Of a DNA stretch of 64,000 nucleotides, positions 10,209 to 23,900 are shown one piece after another. The DNA lies in NCBI GenBank assembly GCA_001599595.1, contig BCHH01000004.1, positions 1,443,997 through 1,507,996 of the forward strand, written 5' to 3'. The number at the start of each line of letters is the position of its first letter. Positions within the stretch are counted from its first letter, which is position 1. Source of the stretch: Beverwykella pulmonaria (taxonomy: Eukaryota > Ascomycota > Dothideomycetes > Pleosporales > Melanommataceae). The notes under the pieces were generated by a model, which had not been told where the DNA came from, searched no databases, and saw nothing but the letters and a program-made list of their open reading frames with translations. A program made the position numbers and the translations under genes.

Positions 10209-11627
10209 ATCACAACGTTCGATATATATTCCAACAAAAGGTATTATCCTGTTGCATGGTGGCGGAGATTAATAATAGATAATATGAATCCTACAAAAAC
10301 AACTAGACATCACAGAGAGCAAGACATACAACACTATTGCGTCGAGAAATGTAACACCGGTAGAAATAATGTTAATAAGATAAGTGGAAGTAAAAAATTG
10401 CTACATCACAAACAAGACGCCAGGCCAGACGCCAAGCCACTAGCCGGATGTTATCGTTCGCTACTAGTCCTTAATAAATCTACCACCAGTCAAAGTCCGA
10501 GAACTGTACCCGGACGCGACGTTCGAGGCATCTAGAAACACATAATACAGAAAGGGCGTATGCTCGACGAAAGTCGCGAACGCGATCCCGCCAGCGGATA
10601 CATCTTCTCACGTGGAACAAAGCTTCAGCCCCAGGGCTACGCATTTTGAAGAGTTTTCCGACGATGTCTTAACTGCCTCATTTTCACCAGCTCGCCAAGC
10701 TTACTAGAGCCACAGTATCTGAGCATTGAAATTTCTCTGTGGTACGAGTCGGACAAATTTGGAATATCACCTGCAACACATACAGTTGTACTTTTGGAGA
10801 ACTCTATTCAGGCATAAATAGGCGAAGCCCGCGATATCGCCACAAATGCTACGATCGTGTTCCCACTAATCTTGAAATCACCTCATCTGCGGGAGAGTGG
10901 CTTTTGTTGAAGATTTACCTTCGAATGCATACACAGCATTCCCATGAACATGTGACTAGCGGTATTAGTGCGTCTTCCATACATATCTTTAGTTTTCTAT
11001 GCAAATATTACCTGGGCGGTGGTTCGCGCTAGTCACTTGTTCATGAGGGCCGCGTATTGAACTCTCTGAGGCGAAATAGGCGAATAGCACATCTTGGCAG
11101 AGGATGAAAGGACGGACTCTGTCCCACGAAAGAAGGTACTGTGCGCATCTCCGGTGTCTTTCGCTAGTGGTTGGCAAACAAATCGAATCCTCACCCATAC
11201 TGTGAGCATCATCCGCTAGGCAGACACCACTCGTGGACTTACGACCTTAGAACATGCCTCACACGCTATACATGTTGACCTGATCTCTCTACATTGATGA
11301 TACGTTTCTCTTCTACCAATCTGAGCGGCCGACGGCGTCCGCCTGCGATTGTCCATTTGTTGTCCAGACTGAAAATGGCATTCAGCCTTCGCTAGTTTGC
11401 CTGGGCATGTCGAGTGTGGCTTCTTGAAGCCTCGACTATAATTGGTCAGTATGTCGGTTCTGATAGTTAACATGAACTTATCTTTCTTGAGTGATGCTCA
11501 AGTTAATAGTTCTCACGCGCAGCTGAAAAAGTGGCGGTACATATTCTTGTAGACTGCCGCTGTTATTCAGATGTTAAACCTTGAAACTTACCAAAACGAC
11601 GAACGTCGACAGTGAAGAGAAGACGAG

Positions 11628-13845
11628 ATGGAATCCGCGAAACCATTCAGGCCTTGGATTCTTCACCCTGCGACTTTGAGCTCACTCCTCTTATTGACAT
11701 TGGTCCTGATTGGACTTGTAGAATACGCGTGTCGTGTTCTGCGTCATACCAACAATGATAGTTTTTTTCACGATACTCTTGACGACATCGTCCCTTCCGT
11801 GTTCAAAAAAAATGAAATTCAGAGCATAATCTCGACTTCTGCATTGAGGCTAGTCTCGCATTTCAGTGTCTTCACGAGGACAACACTTATTAATTTCAGA
11901 CGGCGAGAAATCACAAAAACGGTCATAATCACGACCAGCGGCATTGATGCGTCTGAAGCAAATCCCTCTGAAGACATAATCTTTCCCTTTGAAGCACGTG
12001 CAGAAGCATCTTCTGCAGCTCATAATGCATACCTGAACACATGTCTTTCATCGTCCACCCCAATTCGCTTTAGTACTCCGAATCCTAGCGCATACTTGGA
12101 AACCCGATCCCCGTCGACTATCTCAGTTATCCCAATAAGTACTGCAAATCCTAGGGCGTATTTGAATGCCGGCTCTTCATCATTTACCTTTGCCCCCATC
12201 GGCACTCTAATTCCTAACGCCTACTTAAACACCCGCTCTTTGACACTTGGAACCGTTAATCCCAGCGCATATCTTAGTACGGATGCAAGGTCAACTACAG
12301 CACCATCCGAATCAACAGCCCCAAATTCGAACGCATACCTCCAGACAAATCAGACAACTCACCTTATATCGAATGGCGGAGATTACTTCATTGGAGCCTA
12401 TCTTCCTACTGTTCTAGCAATTTTATTTGGTCTACCATGGCTCTTTATTGATCGAACTGTGAGGTCGCTAGAACCTTTCTATCAACTCTCAAGCCCGAAG
12501 GGTGCATCAGCAGAGAGTACGCTTACTGCGAAGTTCCACTCCACTCTTGCGCCGTTCCACTTTTTATACTACCAACAATGGACCGTTCTAGTCAGTACAG
12601 CTCTTATGGCCCTCGGTATATTCCTCACGCCCCTCGCCCCGGAAGCTGTGTCTATTCATCTTATTGGTGAATGCAGTGCTACGACGTTAGGCTGTAATGG
12701 AATACTGGGCATCTCTATCCCGGTCGCTAGGACCATACAGGCCATCTTGGCGGCAATGGCGCTTTTGACCATTGTCTTGATTGCGATGTTGGGCAGAAAG
12801 AAGCTTGAAGTGCTCTCAGACCCTCGTAGCATTGCAGGTCTAGCAATACTATTTCTCAATCCTGATGTTAGAAGAGACTTCACGCAATTTCAGAATCTCC
12901 CTAATACCGCGGAACTGAAAGATGCGCTTCAAGGCTGCGCGTACAAACTGGGCCTGATGGATTCCACGACCGGTTTTACGTCAATTGGCCTTATCAAAAT
13001 TCCAGGCCGATACATTGGACCGAAATTCGCTCACGATGGACAACATGAGTACTCCGCGTTGACTTGGAACCGAAAGCTTGTGCCAACGCACTGGGTTTCT
13101 ACGGCTTGTTTCTTTGTATTTTTGCTGGCGCTCGCAAGTGTAATACTTTCGTATCATTATACGAGTGGGGATAACGGATTCGAGAAGTTTATGGATAGTC
13201 AGGGATTTGGCGTTCGGTTTATGTTTACCTTCGTTGGTGTGATGATCAGTCAGTACTGGAGCAGGGTATTCGAAGGTGAGTATTTGAAAAACCACATAGA
13301 AAACCGCTACTCATCGCTTTCCAGAGGTAGCAATTTTAGCTCCCTACCGCCAACTTGTCTCAGGCAATGCCACAGCGCAGGAATCGATCCTCATCACACC
13401 ACCCTCACACCCTCTACTGGCATTTCACTCCGCATTTTACGCACACCACTTTGTTCTTGCACTGGTCGCTGTGGCCTCTGTGCTCTCCCAGTTCCTTACC
13501 GTCACGCTGTCGACAATTCCCTTCAGTAGTACCAATCTCTGGAAGGCATATATAGTCTCTAACTGGATCAGCGTTGGCATCATTGTGGTCATGTTGAGTG
13601 TTCTCGCTCTGCTATTCTTCTACACTGAGCCGAAGCTCCCTGTTAAGCCGGAAACGGTCGCTGCACATTTGGTGTATCTCTGTGACTCTCCGTTGCCAGA
13701 TATGTTCAAGGATATGGTGGTTTGGGATACGAGAGCGATGAATCATAGGATCAAGGGTTTCAATTATCGGTACAGGTTGGATGTTTGTCAAGGGACCATG
13801 GGGATGGCGAGGCTAATGGTGGACTTTGAGCGTCCACGATATTGA
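11628..13845 (+). CDS. DUF3433-type multi-pass membrane protein, copy 2
   Basis: Two exons, 11628-13275 and 13325-13845, with a 49-bp intron (donor GAAG|GTGAGT, acceptor CCAG) placed exactly as in copy 1; product 722 aa. A first helix (about residues 17-40) is followed by a Ser/Thr-rich linker (about 105-245), then helices near FIGAYLPTVLAILFGLPWLFI, LVSTALMALGIFLTPLA, TIQAILAAMALLTIVLIAML, CFFVFLLALASVILSYHY and two near the C-terminus. Conserved blocks include APYRQLVSGNATAQ, and the end matches copy 1 (KGFNYRYRLDVCQGTMG). The linker holds six AYL motifs about 21 residues apart. The DUF3433 family is widespread in filamentous ascomycetes and has no known function. The likely site is the plasma membrane or an endomembrane, with the linker probably extracytoplasmic. 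Confidence 0.85.
12024..12347 (+). repeat. Periodic AYL-x-T motif in the membrane-protein linker
   Basis: The motif N(P/A)xAYL(N/E/S/Q)T-like occurs six times, with AYL starting at residues 134, 155, 177, 198, 214 and 236 of the copy 2 membrane protein (spacing 21, 22, 21, 16, 22). The DNA between motifs is diverged, so this is an old protein-level repeat. Copy 1 retains two degenerate units (NAYLHT and STYLKT) around its TGA. Confidence 0.75.
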
Positions 13846-14544
13846 GGTAGGATTCGAGTTTGAGAAGTTCATTGTATCGTCGTGATTCCCAATTTCCAAT
13901 ATTCTTCATCAAGCCTTTTGGTTATGCAATAATGGCCTGAAGGATAATAAAATTACTCACTGACGTGGCTAATTAATGCACCTGTGTAGTGTACGAATAC
14001 CCGATTAGATTATCTCATACTTTTCCAGAAAATTTTCAACACGGTCGTGTTCAAGTCTTTTGGATGCGAAGCCGGCTTCTGGCTTGGCTTTCTATTCTCA
14101 TGTTATTGTTTTCTCACTACTGCAAAGCCTGTTATCACTACGCTGGTCAATTGGATGTCCATCAAGGTAACGAAATCTTGAGCAGACTTATCGACGCTAA
14201 CCCGAAGCTGATACTATTTCGCTCCTTTTGTACGAGTGCAGAGGGATGGAAGTGGAAGACAAAAATGATGTATATTGAGGGCCATCGAGGCTCTCTGTAT
14301 AGGCAGCTCATGCTGACGTGATCCAGCTAAGCCACGACACGTGACAACTCTGCTCACTGTATGTAGCCTAGTTGAGAGAAGGAAACGCAATTTCTTTTCA
14401 CCTCTTTCTAGATCTCATCTCTACCTAAAATAAAGCCTCAACCTCTAACTCGCACTTCACACCGCTGCCGAGTTTCATCCTCCAATTCCACAACATCTTC
14501 AACCACTCACTTTCTCATCAACTAAAACACACATAAACACAACA
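13846..14544. other. Intergenic within duplication unit 2
   Basis: Separates the copy 2 membrane protein from the small secreted gene. The stretch 13990-14240 matches 8985-9180 of unit 1 ('aacgaaatcttgagcagactt' and flanks), so it is part of the duplicated block. A CACGTG lies near 14338. No gene is seen. Confidence 0.5.
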
Positions 14545-15513
14545 ATGAAGCTCTCTCTGCTTCTCACAGCAGAACTGGCAGCCTTTGCAGCCTTTGCAAC
14601 CTTTTCAGCCTCAGATCCCGCCTTTGGACAAGGCTTAGCCGGGCAAGGTTCGCGAAGCTAATCTTACGAAAGACTAGGTCGCTCTGCTAACTGCCATAGA
14701 TATCGCTGTCTCGCTTCCAGTTCGAAGAAAGATCTCGACAAGTCGATATTTGTACCACCACACGTTATCGAAGCTTACCTTCGTCCATTCCATGTCTAAC
14801 AACTCGATAAACCCTCACCCCCGGACCTCTTACCGCCTTACACCTCAGGTCGAGCTCGGCAAGACTGGGCAGAACGCCAGAGACCTCACTAGATCAAACT
14901 TATATTACAAGATCTACCAGGGGCTCTATTATCTGTGTGTGCCTGGCTTGGAGGCCTGCAACACACTGGGGAGTACATGATTGGCGTCAATAGCCTTTTC
15001 TTCAACGGCACAGGTATCGAGCAGAGCCAAATCAGTGTTCAGGGCACGAGTTGCAGCTTGTACAACGTAAGTCTTGCATATGCTACCTTCAACTTCACTC
15101 CCCCGCAACGATTTCTGCGTGTTGCGGATCTACAATACCACTAGGATGACTCGCTCGTCAACTTAGGACCAAGTGCGACGTCTCCTCATCTGAACTATCG
15201 CCGACGCTGCAGAGCGCGTGTCCAACGACGGTAAGAACTGCCACAACATTGCGGATGACAGAACAGTACGGTCACTTCGGGCCGTTGTTGCAATATTGGC
15301 GATTACATTGGTATCCGGACGCCATCACACTTGCACCAAGACCATCTAGGATCTCTGCTATCGGTCCGTATCACCCCGCTAGCTCAAAATGGTGTGTTTG
15401 ACTGTTCCGCTATCAGGGCCGCCGTTAATGGTGTTATGGCCGATTCGCTGCCGGAGTGGGAGAGGGTGCTGTCAAGTGGCGCGGGGCAGATTCAACATGC
15501 TACAGTTTGCTGA
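14545..15513 (+). pseudogene. Small secreted-protein gene, probably disrupted (unit 2 copy)
   Basis: The ATG at 14545 begins a signal peptide (MKLSLLLTAELAAFAAFATFSA). An intron 14648-14699 (weak donor GTTCGC, CTAAC branch, CATAG acceptor) leads into a frame encoding YYKIYQGLYYLCVPGLEACNT, which stops at 14978-14980. The next homologous block (EYMIGVNSLFFNG...CSLYN) is in another frame, so there is a frameshift near 14960. A 78-bp intron follows (15067-15144, GTAAGT...CTAG), in the same place and of the same length as in unit 1. A C-terminal stretch ending GVFDCSAIRAAVN...IQHATVC stops at 15513. Cysteines are present but I recognise no family. It is either a recent pseudogene or a gene with splicing I could not resolve. 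Confidence 0.45.
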
Positions 15514-16651
15514 TATGGAAACATTGAAACTAACGGCACCGGTTCGATGAGGTTTGAGGTATGAAAGGGAGAGGACAAGCTGTGACCTGAGAAGGGTGGC
15601 ATGTGGTGATGTACAAATAGAGATGTGGAGGGTATACTGGGTGGTGATTAAGATACTGGACGTTCCTATCTATACTCTGGTAGATTGATTGATTAATTGT
15701 TCCATTCAATTGGAATTCATAAATTTAGAAAATATTTAACGTCTTCATGCCTATTCATCTCTCTGCATGCCTGTCCATCTTACTATTCGATTAATACGTT
15801 CAACGCTCGCCGCCACGGTTGTGTGTTCCAAATAATTGCCAACTGGCTCATTCATGTTATCTCTTATCAGACAACCTTTATGCAGGATTGAACAAGTATT
15901 CTGCGGTTCTGCAGCTAAACCGTAATATTTTTCTCACTGCCTGAGTTGTGCTTCCAACCGTGCATCGATGTGTTTGTAATTGTTTCTATTGGTACATGTT
16001 ATAAGGAGACTGTCGGCAGGAGATCAAAATATGGGTATAAAGTGTATTCAAGACGAATCCTTGAAGAGTACTCAGGAGTCGGAGGGTAACTATATACAGA
16101 TCGGCACGTGACTGGAGATCACGTGGTCCGAGACCTGGCCGAAGGCTGGCCGAGGATGGCCCGGAGGGGAAGGTTGCTCGTGATAAGGGTTTTCCACGAC
16201 CTCAACTGAGGTGAATTCGGGTGCCTTGGGGGGACTATATAGTGCTAGCTGACAGGGGTAAAAGTGGCTGAAACAGTCGTGTCCCAAAACCGTTACATCT
16301 TCCATTTCTTCAAATTTCACATCACCTTTAATATATCCCCGCGCGACAGTTTGGTTCCCTGCATTCAGCTTCGGACTTGCTGATGATGAAGTCTAACGCC
16401 TTTCGACTAGTCTGCCTATTTTTAGGTGCGAAGCGAGGAATGCGGCTGATGACAGATAAATCTCACCTCACAACACGCGCTTTCTAGCATGACAATTCGT
16501 CTCCGTAGCGGGAGTATGCTGAACAAGCTCAGGCCGGTGTTCGGTGGCAATGCTTATTGCTCTTATAAGAATTGTCCGGCGCCCAGCCCAGCAGCTCGCT
16601 CCTTCACTAGTCAGGTACCTTCGAATAACCTCCGTTCTTGGTCTTTGAAAC
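15514..16651. other. Intergenic upstream of the GPI-type protein
   Basis: No gene is recognised. Two CACGTG hexamers at 16105-16110 and 16120-16125 lie about 530 bp before the next start codon. The sequence is AT-rich at 15650-16050. Confidence 0.4.
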
Positions 16652-17533
16652 ATGCATTCTGCCAAGCTTGTTGTCCTTATTGCAGGAGCAGCTGCCGCCG
16701 AGTCCAGTGTTGCGATCCTCAACTTTTATACAGCTGACAAGACACTCACAATCAAAGGCTCCGATGCGAGAGCTACGACCTATGAGAATGTCTGTGTTCC
16801 AACATCGAGTGGCGCTCCGCCGCTCGTGCAGAGTATGAACTCCGTTGCTCGACCACTTTTGAATAATAGCTAACTGTTGTTCTCAGGTTCCTCGGTAGTC
16901 GCCGGCGACTCATCATCGCGTATCTCCTCCATTGCAGAGCCATCAACAACCGCACCGTTGAGTTCAGATGCCCTCACGCTCTCCGACATCTTCCCAAATC
17001 CAACGGAGTCATTCATTCATCTTTCAGGAGGCATTATACCTACGATCTCCGTCGTCCCCGCCCCGACAGCCAAAGCGCGTCTCCGCCGTGATGACGCCGA
17101 TGAATGCGAGCCATATACCCTCATCCAAGGTCCAGAGACATGGGAATTCCACCTCACTGACCCAGTTTCCGGCGCTCTGACGCTAGATGGCGGCTGTGGC
17201 TGGAAAGGCGAGCTCACCGCTGCGACTATCACCTGTACGATGACACAGAATGGCACTTTACTCGATACGTCGGGTGTTATTTCGAGTACGCTGAATCAAA
17301 GTGAGCTCAGCTCTTTTGAGGCTATTCAGACAGTGGCTGTTGTATCCGCGGCTACGACGGGCGTCAACTCTTCTGGTACACTTTCACGGTCTGTTTCTCT
17401 AACGGCATCGAATTCTCCCTCTGGGACAACCGCTCGGAGTACTGGTCTTGCGCCTCCTATGGCTCTTCCTACTGGTGCAATGGCGTTCGTTGGCGGTGCT
17501 GCTGGTCTCTTTGCGGCTGCTATTGCTCTCTGA
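16652..17533 (+). CDS. Secreted Ser/Thr-rich surface protein with GPI-type tail
   Basis: Two exons, 16652-16832 and 16887-17533; the 54-bp intron (GTATGA...GCTAAC...CTCAG) joins phase 1 to give 275 aa. The N-terminus (MHSAKLVVLIAGAAAAESSVA) is a signal peptide. A short beta-type region follows (VAILNFYTADKTLTIKGSD), with further conserved-looking stretches around DECEPYTLIQGPETWEFHLTD and the paired cysteines of GGCGWKGELTAATITC. A Ser/Thr-rich segment then leads to a C-terminal hydrophobic tail (MAFVGGAAGLFAAAIAL) ending at the stop, which fits a GPI attachment signal. A likely Kex2 site is RLRRDD. This layout is common among ascomycete wall and membrane surface proteins of unknown function. 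A role in wall structure or adhesion is inference. Confidence 0.75.
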
Positions 17534-19718
17534 TTTTCTGGGCAACGCCTACCTGCTTTATGTGCTACAAGTGGATTAAATTTATTTCATGTGTGGGAGG
17601 AAAAGCATGCCTTTAGTATATCGAGCAAATTTCCTTGGTGTCTTTCTTTGAGTGCTTTGTGTGGGCAAAATTATCAAAAATAGTAGTTTGAGCAAGTCGT
17701 AGCACAGAACGCTAGTTATTCTTATAAGTAAGGTGGTGGTGTATTGTATGTGTATGTATGAACTATCTTTGGTAGGGGAGGCCAGTTATATAGTACAGCA
17801 AATGAGTTGGCGCTACAGTGACGTCCTTACAGTTCATGATTACTTTTCTTAATTTGTGAACTATGCAAGTCAATAACCAGCTAGTTTAACAATTCAAGCT
17901 AAAGTATATTCTTATATTCACTTTTGTCACTTACCGCTGCGATTATGTGTTCCGCAACATAAAAATTGTGCCCCATCTATTTCTCAGTTTATTCACCTTT
18001 CGCTCAACGCCATGTACATCAGCCCTTCGCTGCTTCTCTCCCACCTCGTGTAAAATCATTCAAATGTTCAACCCCAGCCGTGTTATCTCACTAGCCCTTC
18101 TACTTAATCGCCCTCCAGGCCAGCGACCTGAAATTTTCCATCCCCTAACTGCCCTTTCTATTTATCACTCCGGGCTGCAGGAAGTAGGTAGTTTGGTTGT
18201 GGAACGCTTGTATTGGGGGCCAGAGCTCGTCTCGCCTCACGTAATTGACCGATAGGCTCGTACTCAGGCTCGTGATAGGCCCCGTGAGCGTTGTGCTTGC
18301 CTTGAAGCTTGCCGTGAGCTTAGCAAGACAGGCCTATCAGAGTAGAGATAGTAGAGCTTCTCTATCGATCAGTGAGGTGTTGATCCCCCTGAACGGAGAC
18401 CGAGACGAAGCTGGGAGATGCTATCTAAAAAACAAAAACAAAAAAAACAATGCTAAAGGGGACGGCGGGTGGGTGATTCAAATCGTCGATCAAGCGTCGC
18501 GTGAGAGGCTTGATGAGATGAGCTCACATGAGGTGGATGTGATGAGGCTGAGATATCTCGTCGCGAGAATTCTTGTAGATGAGGTGCTTGGCAGCCTAAC
18601 TGTAAATAGAACAATACACCTATCTTTACTTCAGCTCTTCATCTTACAATGGAAATATGGTTACACCTATCTTAGAGAAAGATTTGCAGCGAAGTAACTC
18701 CGAGTCCCCAGTCTTTGCCGTCAACCTATCGCCACTACTGAGCTTCATGGCTTGGCGCTTTTCCACCTCATTCCTCCCCAACCCCATCTTCTGAAGTAGC
18801 CGTACCTCACTCGAGGTCCCCTCAACCATCAAGCCCACAATCGAAGCTCCTACTGGCCACAGCGCTGGACTTGCAGCCTATCTCCGTCTCGACCGCGATC
18901 ACAAGTCAAATAAGATACAGAGAGCCCAAAAGATCAAGTAACACGGAGGAGATACGGAACGAGAGATAGAGGGACGTCTCAAAGTTCGCCAAGGGCGGTT
19001 CAGCGCTATCATCTCGAAAATGTCAAAGAGGTAGGCCACGAAAATTCATATATACTTCTAACGGGGACGGCATTTGTTTTCACTTTGTTGTTTAGGCCTA
19101 ACACTGCATGCCCCTATGTCTCTATGCCTATCGCATGAATTTCTAACGCGAATAGATATGTCGCAGCACCTTAGCATTGTATGAATTACTATGTACAAAA
19201 TCACCAAGCCCGTCGAAAGAGCGTCGCTCAGCAATGGGAAGCCTTAAGGCATCGAAGCACCAAATCGGGTAAATGGATAAACACCCGTGGCCTAGATGTC
19301 CAATCAAACCTCATGACGGGGAAGCGGAACCCGGAATTTTTTCGATGATGGCTTGCATTCAATCACCCCATAAAAACAATCTCTCGCTAAGTGCTTACAT
19401 GGTTTTCATATTGCTCTCTCATGTTCGCCAAGCTGAGTTTCATTTCGCTATATGCTTCACGTGGCGGACAGAACAACCGCACTACACCGTAGGGCAAGAA
19501 TGAGGCCTAGACAGGCCGTTAATAGGATCAATTACTCTCAACCGAGGATGTCAAGACGGCTATTTTATGTCCTCGATGGTGTCTTGGGAAGCAACCGGGA
19601 TTGGGGCGTATGGTGAAGCGAACTTCGGGTTGAATATATATCCTTCATTACCCACAAAGCTCAGACTTCCAGAAAAACTCTCCAACTCGAAGCTTGCTGG
19701 TACTTTCATATTCCCGTC
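17534..19718. other. Gene-poor intergenic region, 2.2 kb
   Basis: I see no convincing gene. Plus-strand frames at 18245-18697 and 19273-19503 lack motifs, introns or homology I recognise. 18200-18650 is less AT-rich than its surroundings and could be an old, unrecognisable insertion. The promoter of the xylanase gene should lie in the last few hundred bases; 'gaatatatat' near 19635 could act as a TATA element. Confidence 0.35.
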
Positions 19719-20953
<1,235 letters not shown>

Positions 20954-23900
20954 AGAGTGTTGGGAAAGAAGTGATGTTACTGGTAGATATTGTACATAAA
21001 AGAAAATTGTTGGTCGCTTTGCCGCCTCATCCATGGCCCTAAATCTGAATATGATATGAAGCGTGGCGCTTTTCACAATGATTGTGATACGATTATCGTA
21101 TGTCTTAGCACGTTACAGTGTAAAGAGCAAGATACTTCGGACGATTGGATTGAAAAAAAGGCAAATGAAGCGTGTAATGATTTGGTTACTTTAAGTAGAA
21201 TAGAATTATGTCGGGCCTTAACCCACTAAATAATTGCATAAAGCAGCCTTTTGTCAAGATTTCATATTTGAATCTAAAGGCACAAGGGGAATCGAAATGA
21301 AGAAGGGTACATCGGAATGTTGACTTCTGTAACATGCGACACCAGTTTCGTCACTATCCCTAACGCATTGCTGTATCTCAAGTAATGGACATTGCCTACT
21401 TTGAGAAAGTCATGGCATTATGCTATTCTTATAAATGGAGTAGGATTAGAAGAGATGATAGGTAAGAAGACCCATCTGGTATCATAAGCACTCTTCAATC
21501 AGCATCAACGCCGGATACGCAATGTTTAATCTCTAAATGGGCCAAAAAAGCGTTGGAGCCCTTCGCATAACAGATAACAACCAAAATCACACGAAACCTT
21601 GTAACACGCATGCGAGAAACGAATAGACAAAGAGGACCTTGCGAAATGGTGCACATGATCGCACTTGTGCCCTTTGATTGGTCCGGCCGCCAGAATCGTC
21701 CTATTTAGGAAATTCGATAACCGGCGTTCATGGATGAACCTTCAAGTCATGCAGCAATCGACAGAAACTTGAATATTTACTTGAACAGGCAATACTTCCA
21801 CGTGTTCTAACTGAGGTGCGATGATATCAGAATGTGCGACAGAAGAAAATGTGCGGGATGTTTTGAGAAAATGGGTGTTGGTATATGAAATATCAAAGGA
21901 TTTGTTTTCTACTGCTCTCGACTTAATCACGCTAACATCGAGTGAGAGGCGCAGGTAGAATGAATGAAGTATCCAGCCACCGTAAAATATGATGCCCGAA
22001 GCTAAGATGGTGCGGAAGTCCATGTGTTAGCGCCATACAACTACCGACATCCAATCACCACTCGCATTCCCATATGGACGCTTGCAAGGAAAAATCTCAT
22101 GCAAGCTCCTATCGCTCAATATAAAAATGACCGTTAAAGTTTCTGGGGGCACTGAGAGCGTTAGCGGAGCTTTAATTGTAAAAGAGACAAGTGAAATGAT
22201 CATACACGTACAAGACAGAGAGGCGCTTATATGCATTAGCCCGAGCTAGGCTCCGGTTTGGGATTACCTCAAGCTGACCGCTCTGGCTGTGGGGGGTGTT
22301 TCCGCTGCATAGCATTCTGAAGATGTTAGAATTTGGAGTTTGCATCAAAGGCTTGAATTATCGACATATAGATACAATCATATGTTTTACAGACAGTGTG
22401 TGATTGATTGAACAGGGAACATTAGAAACGAGGGCTATTGGTTGAGTTCAGTGTGCAGTTAAGAGTTAAAAATAGAGGTAGTGTATAAGCTACTCACTGC
22501 GGGTACTTGTTCTATTGTATGCCCGCACTGCCAATCGACAAGTTTTCGAGAGGAAGGGTTCAAATTACGATCAGAAGCTGATGGGGCTGTAAGCCCAAGA
22601 TCATTTCCACTGTATGCGGTCAGTCACTGCACCGCGATACGTTGATATTCTTTTTTTTTTTTTTTTAGTCCAGTGGATTCTGTGGTGTCTCATTCGTCCG
22701 GATCATCATCCGAACATAACGAAACGATGCATGTTTAGGCGATTTAAATTCCGGTGCGACGGATGAGATTTATTTCTCGGTCGAAATAGGCAATCAGAAG
22801 GAGCGGTGAGGGTTCATGTACCTATGGACGCCTTCGGGGTGCTCATTCAGACAGATTCCGATCTCACAACATGCCTTTTACAGGACATGGAACTGGTTTT
22901 ATATTTACCCACATGCCATGATCTTCTTCACGATTTTCCGTTGACAAATTCTCCCCTATCAGTGACGGGAGCAATGTTCCTTATAAGTTTTGTTAGAGAA
23001 ACCCAAAGCTCCGCAGAATGAATAAGCGCCATATCTTGGAAAATGTCTAATGCTGTATCCTTTATAGGTGGCACTGTGCGAAAATAGCACTTATATTCTT
23101 TCAGATGGATTTTAAATTTCATTTGTTTGGTAGATTGCTGAACTGTTCCGCCTTGGAGAGAGCATCGAATGAAAGAGCTTGGTATTTGTGTTTCCCTCTC
23201 ACGCAACTTGAAGTCGATTGTTTTGTTAACACCTCCTTAGTGGTTCTGTGTGCTATGCGAGCTAAACTTTATCCCCAATTCATGTCTATTTGAATGTAAA
23301 TATCTGTAAGATGCCCCTGAGCCAGCGATCTGTATTGCTTGTGATTGCGTATGATGGGTGTCGGTATGATATCGAATTCTCGGAACAACAACACTTCTGC
23401 ATATCCAAAGTGGCAACAAAGTGATTTTCACATGTAGATCCCGAATCTTACACTCACAGTTGCCTTGCACTAAATCCTTCGAGTCGCTCAACTTTATGCC
23501 CAGTAGAAAGATATTGCTATTGACCAATCATGATCAGCGCTATTCCGCATTGTATATTTACGGAAAGCGAGAGTGAGGTACTCGCAAAAATCTTCAACTA
23601 ACTACCTTATGCTCAAGAGCGTATTAACAGTATATACGGCAAACGAAGGGTTTTCCTTGTAGATAGGTTTTTCCTTAGGCAAAAGTCTGCATGGCCCTAA
23701 CCAGGGCCGGTACCGGACGGTAAATAGAATAAATAATAACCAACTACCTTAATATCTAAAAGTTGTAGAGTAGTAATTGCTATCTGCTATTCAGTATTGT
23801 ACGTATTATATTCCTTACCCTGTAATGTTTATTAATGTAGGTCGTGCAACACTGACCTAAAACTTCTGTGCTTAAGCACCCGTGATTCTGCCGGAACGTT

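Larger units (their letters stand above)
10230..15200 (+). repeat. Tandem segmental duplication, unit 2
   Basis: Second copy of the approximately 5 kb unit (see 5375-10080). It holds the intact DUF3433-type gene at 11628-13845, a more complete copy of the small secreted gene at 14545-15513, and a 1.4 kb diverged upstream region. The upstream region 10230-11627 has no convincing gene of its own. The retroelement insertion found after the unit 1 membrane gene is absent here, so it arrived after the duplication or was lost. Confidence 0.85.

Noticed and set aside
22540..22670. GGTTCAAATT box followed by a long T-tract, as in a Pol III gene
   Set aside because: The B-box match is poor, no A-box at a fitting distance, and no cloverleaf.
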